From contig CALWKW010000005.1 in assembly GCA_944381365.1 (NCBI GenBank), forward strand, positions 90,755-154,754: a DNA stretch of 64,000 nucleotides, given 5' to 3'. The notes under the pieces were generated by a model. It had not been told where the DNA came from. It saw only the letters and a list, made by a program, of their open reading frames with translations, and ran no database searches. Positions 34,515 to 42,484 of this stretch are shown piece by piece; the stretch's first letter is position 1, and each line of letters opens with the position of its first letter. The position numbers were made by a program, and so were the translations under genes. This DNA comes from an uncultured Christensenellaceae bacterium. GTDB lineage: Bacteria > Bacillota > Clostridia > Christensenellales > UBA3700.

Positions 34515-35924
34515 TTAGTTTTCTTTTGTGATGTTTAAAAACATGTCTGCCAATTCTGTATTGACAACAGGGTTATATTCAGCAAAAGTAGGATATCCTT
34601 CGAAGTTGAGAGCAAAGTCTGTGCTCAACTTAGCTTTTTCAAAATAGGACTTATCGCCAAGCTCAGTGAAGTAGAGAGCAGCCAATCTTACTGCATCTGT
34701 ATCATTGTCGCTATAACTGAATGCTACGATAGCACGGTTGCCGGTAGAACCGCCTTTACATGTACCCCAGAAAGCACCGCCGCCAAGCACATCGCATTCT
34801 TCGTCAGAAGCTATGGTCTCGATTTTCTGAATGGACTTTATCATACCGCTGCCATATACTTCGATTACATTTGTACATTCGGTATAAACTGCGTTTCTGA
34901 GTGAAATATAAGAATTTGTATCTCTTACGAGAGAGCCTTTAGCGAAGTCGCAGGCTTTGTCTACATATTCTTCTTTCACTACGATATTGAGAGTGTAAAT
35001 ATCGTTTACCGCATCATATTTTACGCTTGTATTGTCTGCAAGGTATTCAGGTCTTGAGAAATCATATACTGCGAAATTTGCACCGTAGTTTCCGATATAA
35101 TAATCATCACTGTTTTCTACCTTTACTACACCTGTCTGATATCTGTTGAGAGGAGACCAAGCATTTTCTCTCTCGGGTTGAGGAGTAGTCTCTGTGTCAG
35201 AAGGCTCTTCATCCTTTTCTGCAGCTTGAATATAGAAAGAGTTTACTTCACCGCCTTTATTGATATACTTTGTGGGGAAGTCGTGCTGTGCACCCATGAT
35301 ATACTTATATACGTCTTTATAATCATTTCCGTAGAAGTTTGCACCGCCGTTGCTACCTCTTCTGAAAGCATAGAAGTTGTCGTTTGTAAAGCTTTGGATG
35401 TTGTAGCCGAAATTGCTCTTTATCTTATCGCCGAGCGAACCGATACCTTCGAGTTTAGTGACGCCGGAGATAGTCTGAGAGAATATGCCGTTTTTGCCGA
35501 TCCAATCGCTGTATGTGCTTTTTACGCCTACTTTGATATCGCCGAGTCTCGAGCCTTTTACATCAACGGTAGCATCAGTCATGAGCATATAGACGCTTTG
35601 AGTAACATTGCCATAATTTGTTACGGCAAGGGCATAGATACCGGATGCGATATTTTTTGCGTCAGCGGAGTTGTTGATATCCCAACCTGTGGAACTGAGC
35701 ATCTCGCTTACGGGAACGATAGTTTCGCCTTCTTTGGTGATTTTAGAAAGAAGTTCAGCTGAAGGATTTGACTGAAGGTCGTTTACAAAAAAAGCTTCAT
35801 CGGGGGTTTCGCCCAAAACAGGGTCTTTGCATGCTACGAAAGTCATCGCCAAAACGCTTATGATGAGAACTATCGCAACAGAACAAATGATAAACTTCGT
35901 TTTTCTTGATTTCAAAGTCGTCAT
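34515..35924 (-). CDS. Lipoprotein of unknown function
   Basis: A 469-residue protein. The signal peptide is followed by a TFVAC lipobox (Cys about 32). The start is the ATG at 35924, after GAGGTG; an earlier in-frame start at 35936 lacks one. The mature part has no family I recognise; it contains an acidic linker (EKDEEPSDTETTPQPERE-like, about residue 240) that seems to divide it into two domains. It is monocistronic, between the nahK operon and nagA. It could be a carbohydrate-binding or solute-binding protein, but I see no supporting motif. Confidence 0.7.
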   Translation of the reverse strand: MTTLKSRKTKFIICSVAIVLIISVLAMTFVACKDPVLGETPDEAFFVNDLQSNPSAELLSKITKEGETIVPVSEMLSSTGWDINNSADAKNIASGIYALAVTNYGNVTQSVYMLMTDATVDVKGSRLGDIKVGVKSTYSDWIGKNGIFSQTISGVTKLEGIGSLGDKIKSNFGYNIQSFTNDNFYAFRRGSNGGANFYGNDYKDVYKYIMGAQHDFPTKYINKGGEVNSFYIQAAEKDEEPSDTETTPQPERENAWSPLNRYQTGVVKVENSDDYYIGNYGANFAVYDFSRPEYLADNTSVKYDAVNDIYTLNIVVKEEYVDKACDFAKGSLVRDTNSYISLRNAVYTECTNVIEVYGSGMIKSIQKIETIASDEECDVLGGGAFWGTCKGGSTGNRAIVAFSYSDNDTDAVRLAALYFTELGDKSYFEKAKLSTDFALNFEGYPTFAEYNPVVNTELADMFLNITKEN

Positions 35925-36118
35925 AATACACCTCACTTATTTATTGCACCATAATTATATTATAATAAACATTATTTGTAAAGAAAGAATTTTAAATTTT
36001 ACAAATTTTAGCTTCAACTTTTTCATATATTTAACATTCTGTGTGATATCTGACACTAAATACACAGATATAGTGATATTGTGTTTTCTTTTAATGATAT
36101 TGCGTAAATGCCTAAATA

Positions 36119-36147
36119 TTGACATAAAAACATAAAAATTATATAAT
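36119..36147 (+). promoter_or_regulatory. nagA promoter
   Basis: TTGACA at 36119, 17 bp, TATAAT at 36142. Confidence 0.8.
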
Positions 36148-36196
36148 ATAAACGATAATTTTTTTGGCTTGAATTTAAGCCTTACAAGGAGTTTTT

Positions 36197-37357
36197 ATGA
36201 CACTTACTATAAAAAACGCAAAAATATATACTGAAGGCAAATTTGTCGAAGGCAACATTATCATAAAAGACGGCATTATTTTTGCCATAGGCAATCAGGA
36301 AGAAGGCGAAGTTTTTGACGCCGAGGGCAAAATATGCACAGCAGGCTTTATAGATATTCACACTCACGGCGGCTGGGGAAAGGATTGTATGGAAAACACT
36401 TTTGATGCAATCGATACTATCGCAAGATATCATCTTTATACGGGCACTACCTCTTTTGTGCCTACCACAATGACCGCTCCTGTTGAAGATATCAATAAGG
36501 CTGTGGACAATATAAGACAATACAAATCTCCTTTTGCAAGAATTGCGGGAGTGCATCTCGAAGGACCGTATCTCGCTCAAAAAAGTGCGGGAGCACATCC
36601 TCCCAAACTTTTGATTACGCCCGCACAAGACGATAGTTTTGTATGGCAAAACAAAGATATGGTATCCAGAGTCACGCTTGCTCCAAATCTTGCAGGAGCA
36701 CCTGAATTTTGCAAAAAGGCTACGGCAAACGGCATACAGGTTTCGCTAGGACACGATGACAGTATCGATGACGAAATTTATGCTTGTCTCGACAACGGGG
36801 CAAACAGCGTCACTCACATGTACAACTGTACTTCTCGTCCTTCAAGACGCACTACTCCCAAAAAACATCTCGGTCTTACCGAAGTAGGTCTTATAGACGA
36901 AAGAGTGACGACCGAAGTAATCGCCGATGACAGACATGTGCCCAATGCTTTGTTCAAGATGATTTATAAGTTAAAAGGCAGCGACAAGATATGTCTTGTC
37001 AGCGACTCGCTCAGCGTAGCAGGCATGCCCGAGGGAGATTATTATCTCGGAAGCGGTGAGAGCAAACAAAAGATTCGCATAGATGACGGAGTGGCAGTTT
37101 TGCCCGACCTCAATACCTATGCAGGTTCGGTCACGCCCGTAGGAAAAATGGCAGTCAATCTTTTCCGCTTGGGCATAAAAGCCGAAGAATGTATAGATAT
37201 GTGCACAAAAGTGCCTGCAAGACTTATCCATAGAGAAGACATAGGCGACATTGCCAAGGGAAAAAAGGCAGATATCAATATCTTGAATGACGATCTCAGC
37301 TTGTCGGCTACTTTCCTTGGCGGAAAACTCGTGGACAGAGAGGCTCTCAAAAAGTAA
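36197..37357 (+). CDS. nagA: N-acetylglucosamine-6-phosphate deacetylase
   Basis: A 386-residue amidohydrolase that converts GlcNAc-6-P to GlcN-6-P and acetate. Motifs are DIHTHGGWGKD, HLEGPYLAQKSAGAHP (metal Glu), VSLGHDD, SVTHMYN and the catalytic Asp in LVSDSLSVAG. The ATG follows AAGGAG. nagB and a GlcNAc transporter are absent from the window. Together with nahK, this shows two routes for amino sugars: catabolism (nagA) and UDP-sugar synthesis (nahK). An esterase gene follows after 92 bp. Confidence 0.95.
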   Translation: MTLTIKNAKIYTEGKFVEGNIIIKDGIIFAIGNQEEGEVFDAEGKICTAGFIDIHTHGGWGKDCMENTFDAIDTIARYHLYTGTTSFVPTTMTAPVEDINKAVDNIRQYKSPFARIAGVHLEGPYLAQKSAGAHPPKLLITPAQDDSFVWQNKDMVSRVTLAPNLAGAPEFCKKATANGIQVSLGHDDSIDDEIYACLDNGANSVTHMYNCTSRPSRRTTPKKHLGLTEVGLIDERVTTEVIADDRHVPNALFKMIYKLKGSDKICLVSDSLSVAGMPEGDYYLGSGESKQKIRIDDGVAVLPDLNTYAGSVTPVGKMAVNLFRLGIKAEECIDMCTKVPARLIHREDIGDIAKGKKADINILNDDLSLSATFLGGKLVDREALKK

Positions 37358-37449
37358 TACAAAAAGCGGACAAGGCATTTTGCCGTCTGTCACAATCTTG
37401 AATGATTGAGTCCGCAAAACATAAATATTAAAATAAAAAGGGGTGCTTT

Positions 37450-38451
37450 ATGGCAATCGGCAGAAGAAGAAAAAGAGGGTTTTACAATACTTCAAAACTT
37501 GCAAAACTTATTTTCGATATCGATGACAATGTCAAAAGTTTTATCACAAACAAGTACAAAAGCAGCAACAAAATTCTTGTCGATGAAGATATCGTATACA
37601 GTGCAAGCGAAGGAGATATATGCAAGCTCGATATATTTGCTCCCGAACTTGTAGTCTATACAAAAATGCCTGTCATGATAAATGTGCATGGCGGCGGCTG
37701 GGTCACGGGCGATAAAAAGTGGAGAGTGGCTCAGGGCAAGATATTTGCCGATATGGGAATGAAGGTCATCAATCTCAATTACGGTCTTTGTCCCAAGTAC
37801 ACTTACGATAAGTCCATAAAGCATATTCTTACGGCTTTGAAGTGGATAGAAGACAATGCCGATGAATACAATATGGACCTTGACAATGTGTTTATCATGG
37901 GAGATTCGGCAGGAGGTCAGATAGCTTGCCAGATATGTGCCGTATTGCACAATAAAGAGTTTTGGTCAAGATTGGGACTTACTCCCGTAAATTTCAAAAT
38001 CAAGGGAGCTTTGCTCTTGTGCGGAGCTTATGATTTTGAAGAATTGTACAATGCTCCTATCGCTCACGATATTATTTCCGATATGACGGGTGTGGAATAC
38101 GAACTCATAAATCAATATGAATACAAGGATATGCTTTATACATTGCCTTGGATTGATGAAGATTTTCCCGACAATGTTTTTATTGCTTATGGCAAAAACG
38201 ATATATTCGTGGGCAAGCATCACATACCTTTGATGAAAAGACTTGACGAGCTCGGCAAAAAATATGACTTGTACTGCGGAAAATTCCCGGGGCTTCATTG
38301 TTTCCATTTGTTTTACAAAATGTCAGAGTCAAAAGCCATGTATGTCGAAGTAAAAAAATATCTCATGGATACCGTAAGAGGCAAAACAGAAGTAAAAGCG
38401 ATTGCCGATTCAAAAGTCCAAAAAGCAAAAAACAAAGAAGAAAATAAATAA
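37450..38451 (+). CDS. Alpha/beta-hydrolase (esterase/lipase, HSL-like)
   Basis: A 333-residue cytoplasmic hydrolase with the oxyanion-hole motif NVHGGGW (about residue 80), nucleophile Ser in GDSAGGQ (about 155), an Asp in AYGKNDIF and His in GLHCFH near the end. It belongs to the BD-FAE/HSL-like group, which deacetylates or de-esterifies substrates, for instance acetylated glycans. It has a Lys-rich tail. It follows nagA on the same strand, 92 bp away, so cotranscription is possible. The start ATG follows AAAAGGGGTG. Terminated by a GC-rich hairpin. Confidence 0.88.
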   Translation: MAIGRRRKRGFYNTSKLAKLIFDIDDNVKSFITNKYKSSNKILVDEDIVYSASEGDICKLDIFAPELVVYTKMPVMINVHGGGWVTGDKKWRVAQGKIFADMGMKVINLNYGLCPKYTYDKSIKHILTALKWIEDNADEYNMDLDNVFIMGDSAGGQIACQICAVLHNKEFWSRLGLTPVNFKIKGALLLCGAYDFEELYNAPIAHDIISDMTGVEYELINQYEYKDMLYTLPWIDEDFPDNVFIAYGKNDIFVGKHHIPLMKRLDELGKKYDLYCGKFPGLHCFHLFYKMSESKAMYVEVKKYLMDTVRGKTEVKAIADSKVQKAKNKEENK

Positions 38452-38474
38452 AAATTTTTAGATAGAATGAATTA

Positions 38475-38515
38475 CCCCGAAAGGCTGAATTATCAGGCAT
38501 TTCGGGGCTTTTTTT
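38475..38515 (+). terminator. Terminator after the esterase gene
   Basis: CCCCGAAA / TTTCGGGG with a 17-nt loop and a T7 tail. Confidence 0.85.
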
Positions 38516-38535
38516 GTGGCAAACAAAAAATATAT

Positions 38536-39594
38536 TTATTTGAGTTTGCTGTTTATTTTTATATTCAGAGTCACTTTCTCGAGATAGTCTGCATCTGTAT
38601 ATACGGGATTTTTGAAAGCATAGCAGTATTGACCGATATAGAAGATATCGAGATTTTGTTTTTTGCAAATATCATAGCATTCCAAGATATATCCTTTGAG
38701 AGTAGAATTTATGTCCTCAAGACATTGCTTTTCATTAATGGATTGAGGGACATTGGAAGTATCTCTCAAAGACGCATTTAGTTTTATGGTCATTTCGTTG
38801 TCTTTTACGCTTATAAAAGAATTGGACTCAACGATATCGGCTTCGCCCATGATGTTTTCATAAGAATAAGTCAGCGAGCCGTTTGAAAGGTCGCTTACCA
38901 CAAGGCTCAGTCCCTTGGTGGCGGATTCGCTCATCAAGACTTCGTTTTGCCCGTCAGTTGCGTACATTTCGTTAATGCCGAGATAAGCCGTTTCGCCCTC
39001 TTTAAGCAAGCGTACATAGGGCATATACACACATTCGCCTATTCGATATCTGTTCATAAAATAATCTTTTATGGATACGGGGACGACACCGCAATCGCCT
39101 GCCACGGTACGCAGTATTTGTCCCATATAATATCCGCTTCCTATACCGTTTGACAGTTTTTGCGACAAGATTTCTTTGGGCTTTTCTTTTGATGTGACAA
39201 GCATCGTGTTGTAAGACACTATCTGATTTTCAAGGAAGTATCTCAAGGCTTTGTCCTCATCGGTCTTGAGAATATCCTGACTTATGACGATTACCATAGT
39301 ATGTTCGAGCGAAATGGTCGCTCCGACATTATAATTCATTTTTTCTAGTATATCGCTTATGGATTTTCCTTTTTCAAAAAAGTTGAGATATTCCTGCTTG
39401 TTGGACTTGTCGGTTTTAAGAAGCTGTATTCCAAGTTCATATCCACCTTCTTCGCCCACATCTAAAGACATGGCAAGCACTATCGCTCTTGTCGAAATGC
39501 TCTTTTGATCATCCAGCAAATCGAAAGTAATGAGAAAGGCTACGATAAGCAAAATGACAATCCACTTTTTGTTGACGAATTTATGTTTTTTCAT
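38536..39594 (-). CDS. gerC: Spore germination protein, GerC family (Ger(x)C), lacking a lipobox Cys
   Basis: A 352-residue GerAC-family protein, last gene of gerA-gerB-gerC. Family features are the DDQKSISTRAIVLAMSLD start of the mature part and a C-terminal domain with CYDICKKQNLDIF. GerC proteins are usually lipoproteins needed for the germinant receptor, but the N-terminus here (first 33 residues) has a transmembrane stretch with no Cys, so it is probably an N-terminally anchored membrane protein. It overlaps gerB by 4 bp (ATGA). Confidence 0.88.
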   Translation of the reverse strand: MKKHKFVNKKWIVILLIVAFLITFDLLDDQKSISTRAIVLAMSLDVGEEGGYELGIQLLKTDKSNKQEYLNFFEKGKSISDILEKMNYNVGATISLEHTMVIVISQDILKTDEDKALRYFLENQIVSYNTMLVTSKEKPKEILSQKLSNGIGSGYYMGQILRTVAGDCGVVPVSIKDYFMNRYRIGECVYMPYVRLLKEGETAYLGINEMYATDGQNEVLMSESATKGLSLVVSDLSNGSLTYSYENIMGEADIVESNSFISVKDNEMTIKLNASLRDTSNVPQSINEKQCLEDINSTLKGYILECYDICKKQNLDIFYIGQYCYAFKNPVYTDADYLEKVTLNIKINSKLK

Positions 39595-40736
39595 AGATTA
39601 CCTTCCTTTGAGTTTTCTTCGAGTGCGGGAGTATGGGGTTTTGGCATAGCGGATTTTTGGGAAGATTTTTTGTTTTTATTGCGAATAAAAACTATCGTAT
39701 AAGTTATGACTACGACAGCAAAATCCGCAAAATAAACAAAGTATCTCAGTACGCTAGTAGCCAGCGAATAAGAAGTCTTGAGATTGCCTATGCCGTACAC
39801 GATGACAAAATATGTCACAAGTCCGCATATTACGCTTATCCACCACTTGTCGCCAAAGAAAAATTTAAGACATTCTTTTGCGGCAAAAATCAACAAGGAT
39901 ATCTTGATGATACACATCACTATCCAGCTGCATACGGTAGGCAAATCCATCGAGCCTATCATAAATGCGATTTTGTTGAGAGAGGAAACATTGAGAAAGG
40001 CATTGCCTATTATCGCTCCGCTTTCGCCGAAAATACAAATAAAGATAATCATAAGACCTACGGCACAAAGTATGGTGCCTGCAATGGCAATAATAGTCCA
40101 TATTATCAGTTTTTTGCCCGTAGCATTGGGGCTTTTGGATATAGAAAAAAACATCAATGCCGTATAGTCGCCAAACCATATAAGATATTTGTCACCGGCC
40201 ACAGCTATTTTTGAGCTGAAGTCAAAAGGCATGAGATTGACTATTTCCAATTGAGTATTAGAAAATACCACATGAAAAGCAAAAGATATGGCGAAAAGCC
40301 AGAAAAAGATTTGGGCGGTGCGGGCAATGACTTTTCCGCCTTTGTAAGCTAGATATGTGCAAGCAAGCAAAAGGGCGAGTGTGACATAAGACCATCGCAC
40401 ATTGTCATAAATCGTGGTGGAGATATACGATACTCCTTCGCTGCCTAAAAGCGTGCATTTGGCAAAAGATGTAAAAAGCAATATTATTGCAAAGATGCCT
40501 TTTAGAGCTTTCGGCAAGTCTTGCTCAAGCAAAGAGCCGTTTTTTATTATGGCGTAGACTATTGCCGTCATCATAAGCTCTATGGCAATCATAATCGCCA
40601 TCGTGATATATGCTTCGTTTCCCGCTGACGAAACAAGGTATTGGGCGAGCATAACCACCTTGAAAGTGATTATTGAAATAAAAGCCAAAAGCAGATATTG
40701 TTCGGGATAGATATTGTTGTTTAGTTTGTTTGTCAT
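39591..40736 (-). CDS. gerB: Spore germination permease, GerB family
   Basis: A 381-residue integral membrane protein of the amino-acid permease-like GerAB/YndE family with about ten helices. It starts with NIYPEQYLLLAFISIITFKVV and has the mid-protein FSKCT-type and LLSLACTYLAYKGG-like helices. In the germinant receptor it senses the germinant in the inner spore membrane. It starts 93 bp after gerA and overlaps gerC by 4 bp. No clear ribosome site is present. Confidence 0.9.
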   Translation of the reverse strand: MTNKLNNNIYPEQYLLLAFISIITFKVVMLAQYLVSSAGNEAYITMAIMIAIELMMTAIVYAIIKNGSLLEQDLPKALKGIFAIILLFTSFAKCTLLGSEGVSYISTTIYDNVRWSYVTLALLLACTYLAYKGGKVIARTAQIFFWLFAISFAFHVVFSNTQLEIVNLMPFDFSSKIAVAGDKYLIWFGDYTALMFFSISKSPNATGKKLIIWTIIAIAGTILCAVGLMIIFICIFGESGAIIGNAFLNVSSLNKIAFMIGSMDLPTVCSWIVMCIIKISLLIFAAKECLKFFFGDKWWISVICGLVTYFVIVYGIGNLKTSYSLATSVLRYFVYFADFAVVVITYTIVFIRNKNKKSSQKSAMPKPHTPALEENSKEGNL

Positions 40737-40829
40737 ATTGGTACAGATAGTATTTTTGATTTTTGATTTGAGATTTTTTCTATATATTTGCCATATTTTT
40801 ATTTACAATAAGGAGATAAATATATGCGA

Positions 40830-42320
40830 TTATTTTTTTGGTTTTTTATTGGACTTTGAATTGTCTTTGCCTGCTTTTCCGTCCTTGTGAGTAGGTCTTT
40901 GACGAGTGCGGTTTTTTGTAGGAAGAGAGAGTGGTCTTTCCTCAAATTCTTCTATCTGAGCTTTGATTACGCCGTCCTGCCAATCGTGGATTATTGACGG
41001 AGCATAAGGTGCCATAAATGATGTGCCATAGCTATTTATCGAGCACATATATCCTATAAGTGCCACAAGTGCCAAAATCACGCCCACAAGTCCCAATACA
41101 CCTGCTATGCCGACAAATACGAATCTCAATATGTTTGATGAGTTTATCTCGTCAGGCACGCAATAAATACCTACCGTAGATACGGCTACGATTATCACTG
41201 ACGATATAGAAAAAAGTCCCGCACTGACGGCAGCTTCTCCCAGCACTATCGCTCCCACGACAGACAAGGCCATGCTTACATATCGTGGCATACGGATAGA
41301 TGTTTCGTTGAGAATCTCGAATATCGTCATGATAAGCAGCATCTCTAGAGTTGGAGACAGAGGTATTGCGTATATCGAGCCCAGCGAAGACAAGAGAAAT
41401 TTGAGAGGGAAAAGCTGATATTGATGTTCTTGCAAAGCCACATAAATCGCAGGCAGAAGTATAGAAAAGATTACGGCAAAAAGTCTGACGCATCTTATCA
41501 TGCTTGCTCTATAACTTTTGATATAGTAGTCTTCGCTCATCTGAAAGTTTTCGTATAGTATAAAAGGCAGCGTAAGCACAGAAGGAGAGCCGTCTACGAT
41601 GATAGCCACTCTGCCTTCTAGCATTTTTCCCACGATAATATCGGGTTTTTCGCTGGAGCCTACCTGAGAGAAAAGAGAAAGCTTGTTTTCTTCGAGATAA
41701 CGGGCAATATATGACGATTCGATAATGCCGTCAATGTTGATTGAAGAAATCTGTTTTTTTATTTTGTCGACAATTTTTTGTTCGGCAACGCCGTCAAGAA
41801 AACATACGGCGATTTTGGTCTTTGTGTATTTGCCGACATTCAAAAGCTCGAAGGTAAGTTTTGGACTTGCAAGTCTTTTTCTTATGAGAAACATATTGAT
41901 TTTTATGTCCTCTACAAAGCCTTCTCTCGGACCTCTCAATACGGTGGATACGGGCGGTTCGGCGACAGCACGCATCTGATATTTTTTTTCGCTGTACATA
42001 AAAAGACAAGGACTTTTGTCTGCCAGCAAAATCATTTCGCCGCTCGATATAAGGTCGACTGCCTGATTGATATCTGTGATTTCTTTGACGGGAGTCGTCA
42101 TCATTGTGTATTTGTTGAGAAGCTCTAAAGTTATCATATCGGTTTTGCTAAGATTTTTTAGAGGCTTTAAAATATTCTCTTCAAAAAGCAATGTATCGAT
42201 ATATCCGTCAATAAACATAAAACAGCTTTCTATACCGCCGATAGAAAGTTCTATCGTACGCAAATCGCATGTCGAGCCGAATTGACTTTTTATTTGTTCA
42301 AAAGTTTGTTGATAATCCAT
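40830..42320 (-). CDS. gerA: Spore germination protein, GerA family
   Basis: A 496-residue GerAA-family protein. The N-terminal soluble domain includes PPVSTVLRGPREGFVE (the family PRxGF motif, about residue 130) and VDGSPSVLTLPF, followed by about five helices and a basic, Lys/Arg-rich C-terminal tail of about 45 residues. It is the first gene of the gerABC operon, which forms a Ger-type germinant receptor. It begins without an obvious Shine-Dalgarno site, and the promoter is probably sporulation-specific; I could not assign a box. Confidence 0.92.
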   Translation of the reverse strand: MDYQQTFEQIKSQFGSTCDLRTIELSIGGIESCFMFIDGYIDTLLFEENILKPLKNLSKTDMITLELLNKYTMMTTPVKEITDINQAVDLISSGEMILLADKSPCLFMYSEKKYQMRAVAEPPVSTVLRGPREGFVEDIKINMFLIRKRLASPKLTFELLNVGKYTKTKIAVCFLDGVAEQKIVDKIKKQISSINIDGIIESSYIARYLEENKLSLFSQVGSSEKPDIIVGKMLEGRVAIIVDGSPSVLTLPFILYENFQMSEDYYIKSYRASMIRCVRLFAVIFSILLPAIYVALQEHQYQLFPLKFLLSSLGSIYAIPLSPTLEMLLIMTIFEILNETSIRMPRYVSMALSVVGAIVLGEAAVSAGLFSISSVIIVAVSTVGIYCVPDEINSSNILRFVFVGIAGVLGLVGVILALVALIGYMCSINSYGTSFMAPYAPSIIHDWQDGVIKAQIEEFEERPLSLPTKNRTRQRPTHKDGKAGKDNSKSNKKPKK

Positions 42321-42437
42321 AGTATTTGATTGTTATCAAATTAGGATTTTTTATACAAAACAAAATAGTCAAAATAAAATATACAGGAAAGTATTTTATG
42401 AAAAAACAAAATGGCTTTAAAAGATAATATTGAATAA

Positions 42438-42469
42438 AAAATACGCCCCTTATGAGGCGTATTTTTTAT
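42438..42469. terminator. Bidirectional-looking hairpin between GH2 and gerA
   Basis: AAATACGCC / GGCGTATTT with A and T tracts on both sides. In the minus direction it ends the beta-mannosidase transcript. Confidence 0.75.
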
Positions 42470-42484
42470 TTGAAGTTTTAAAAA

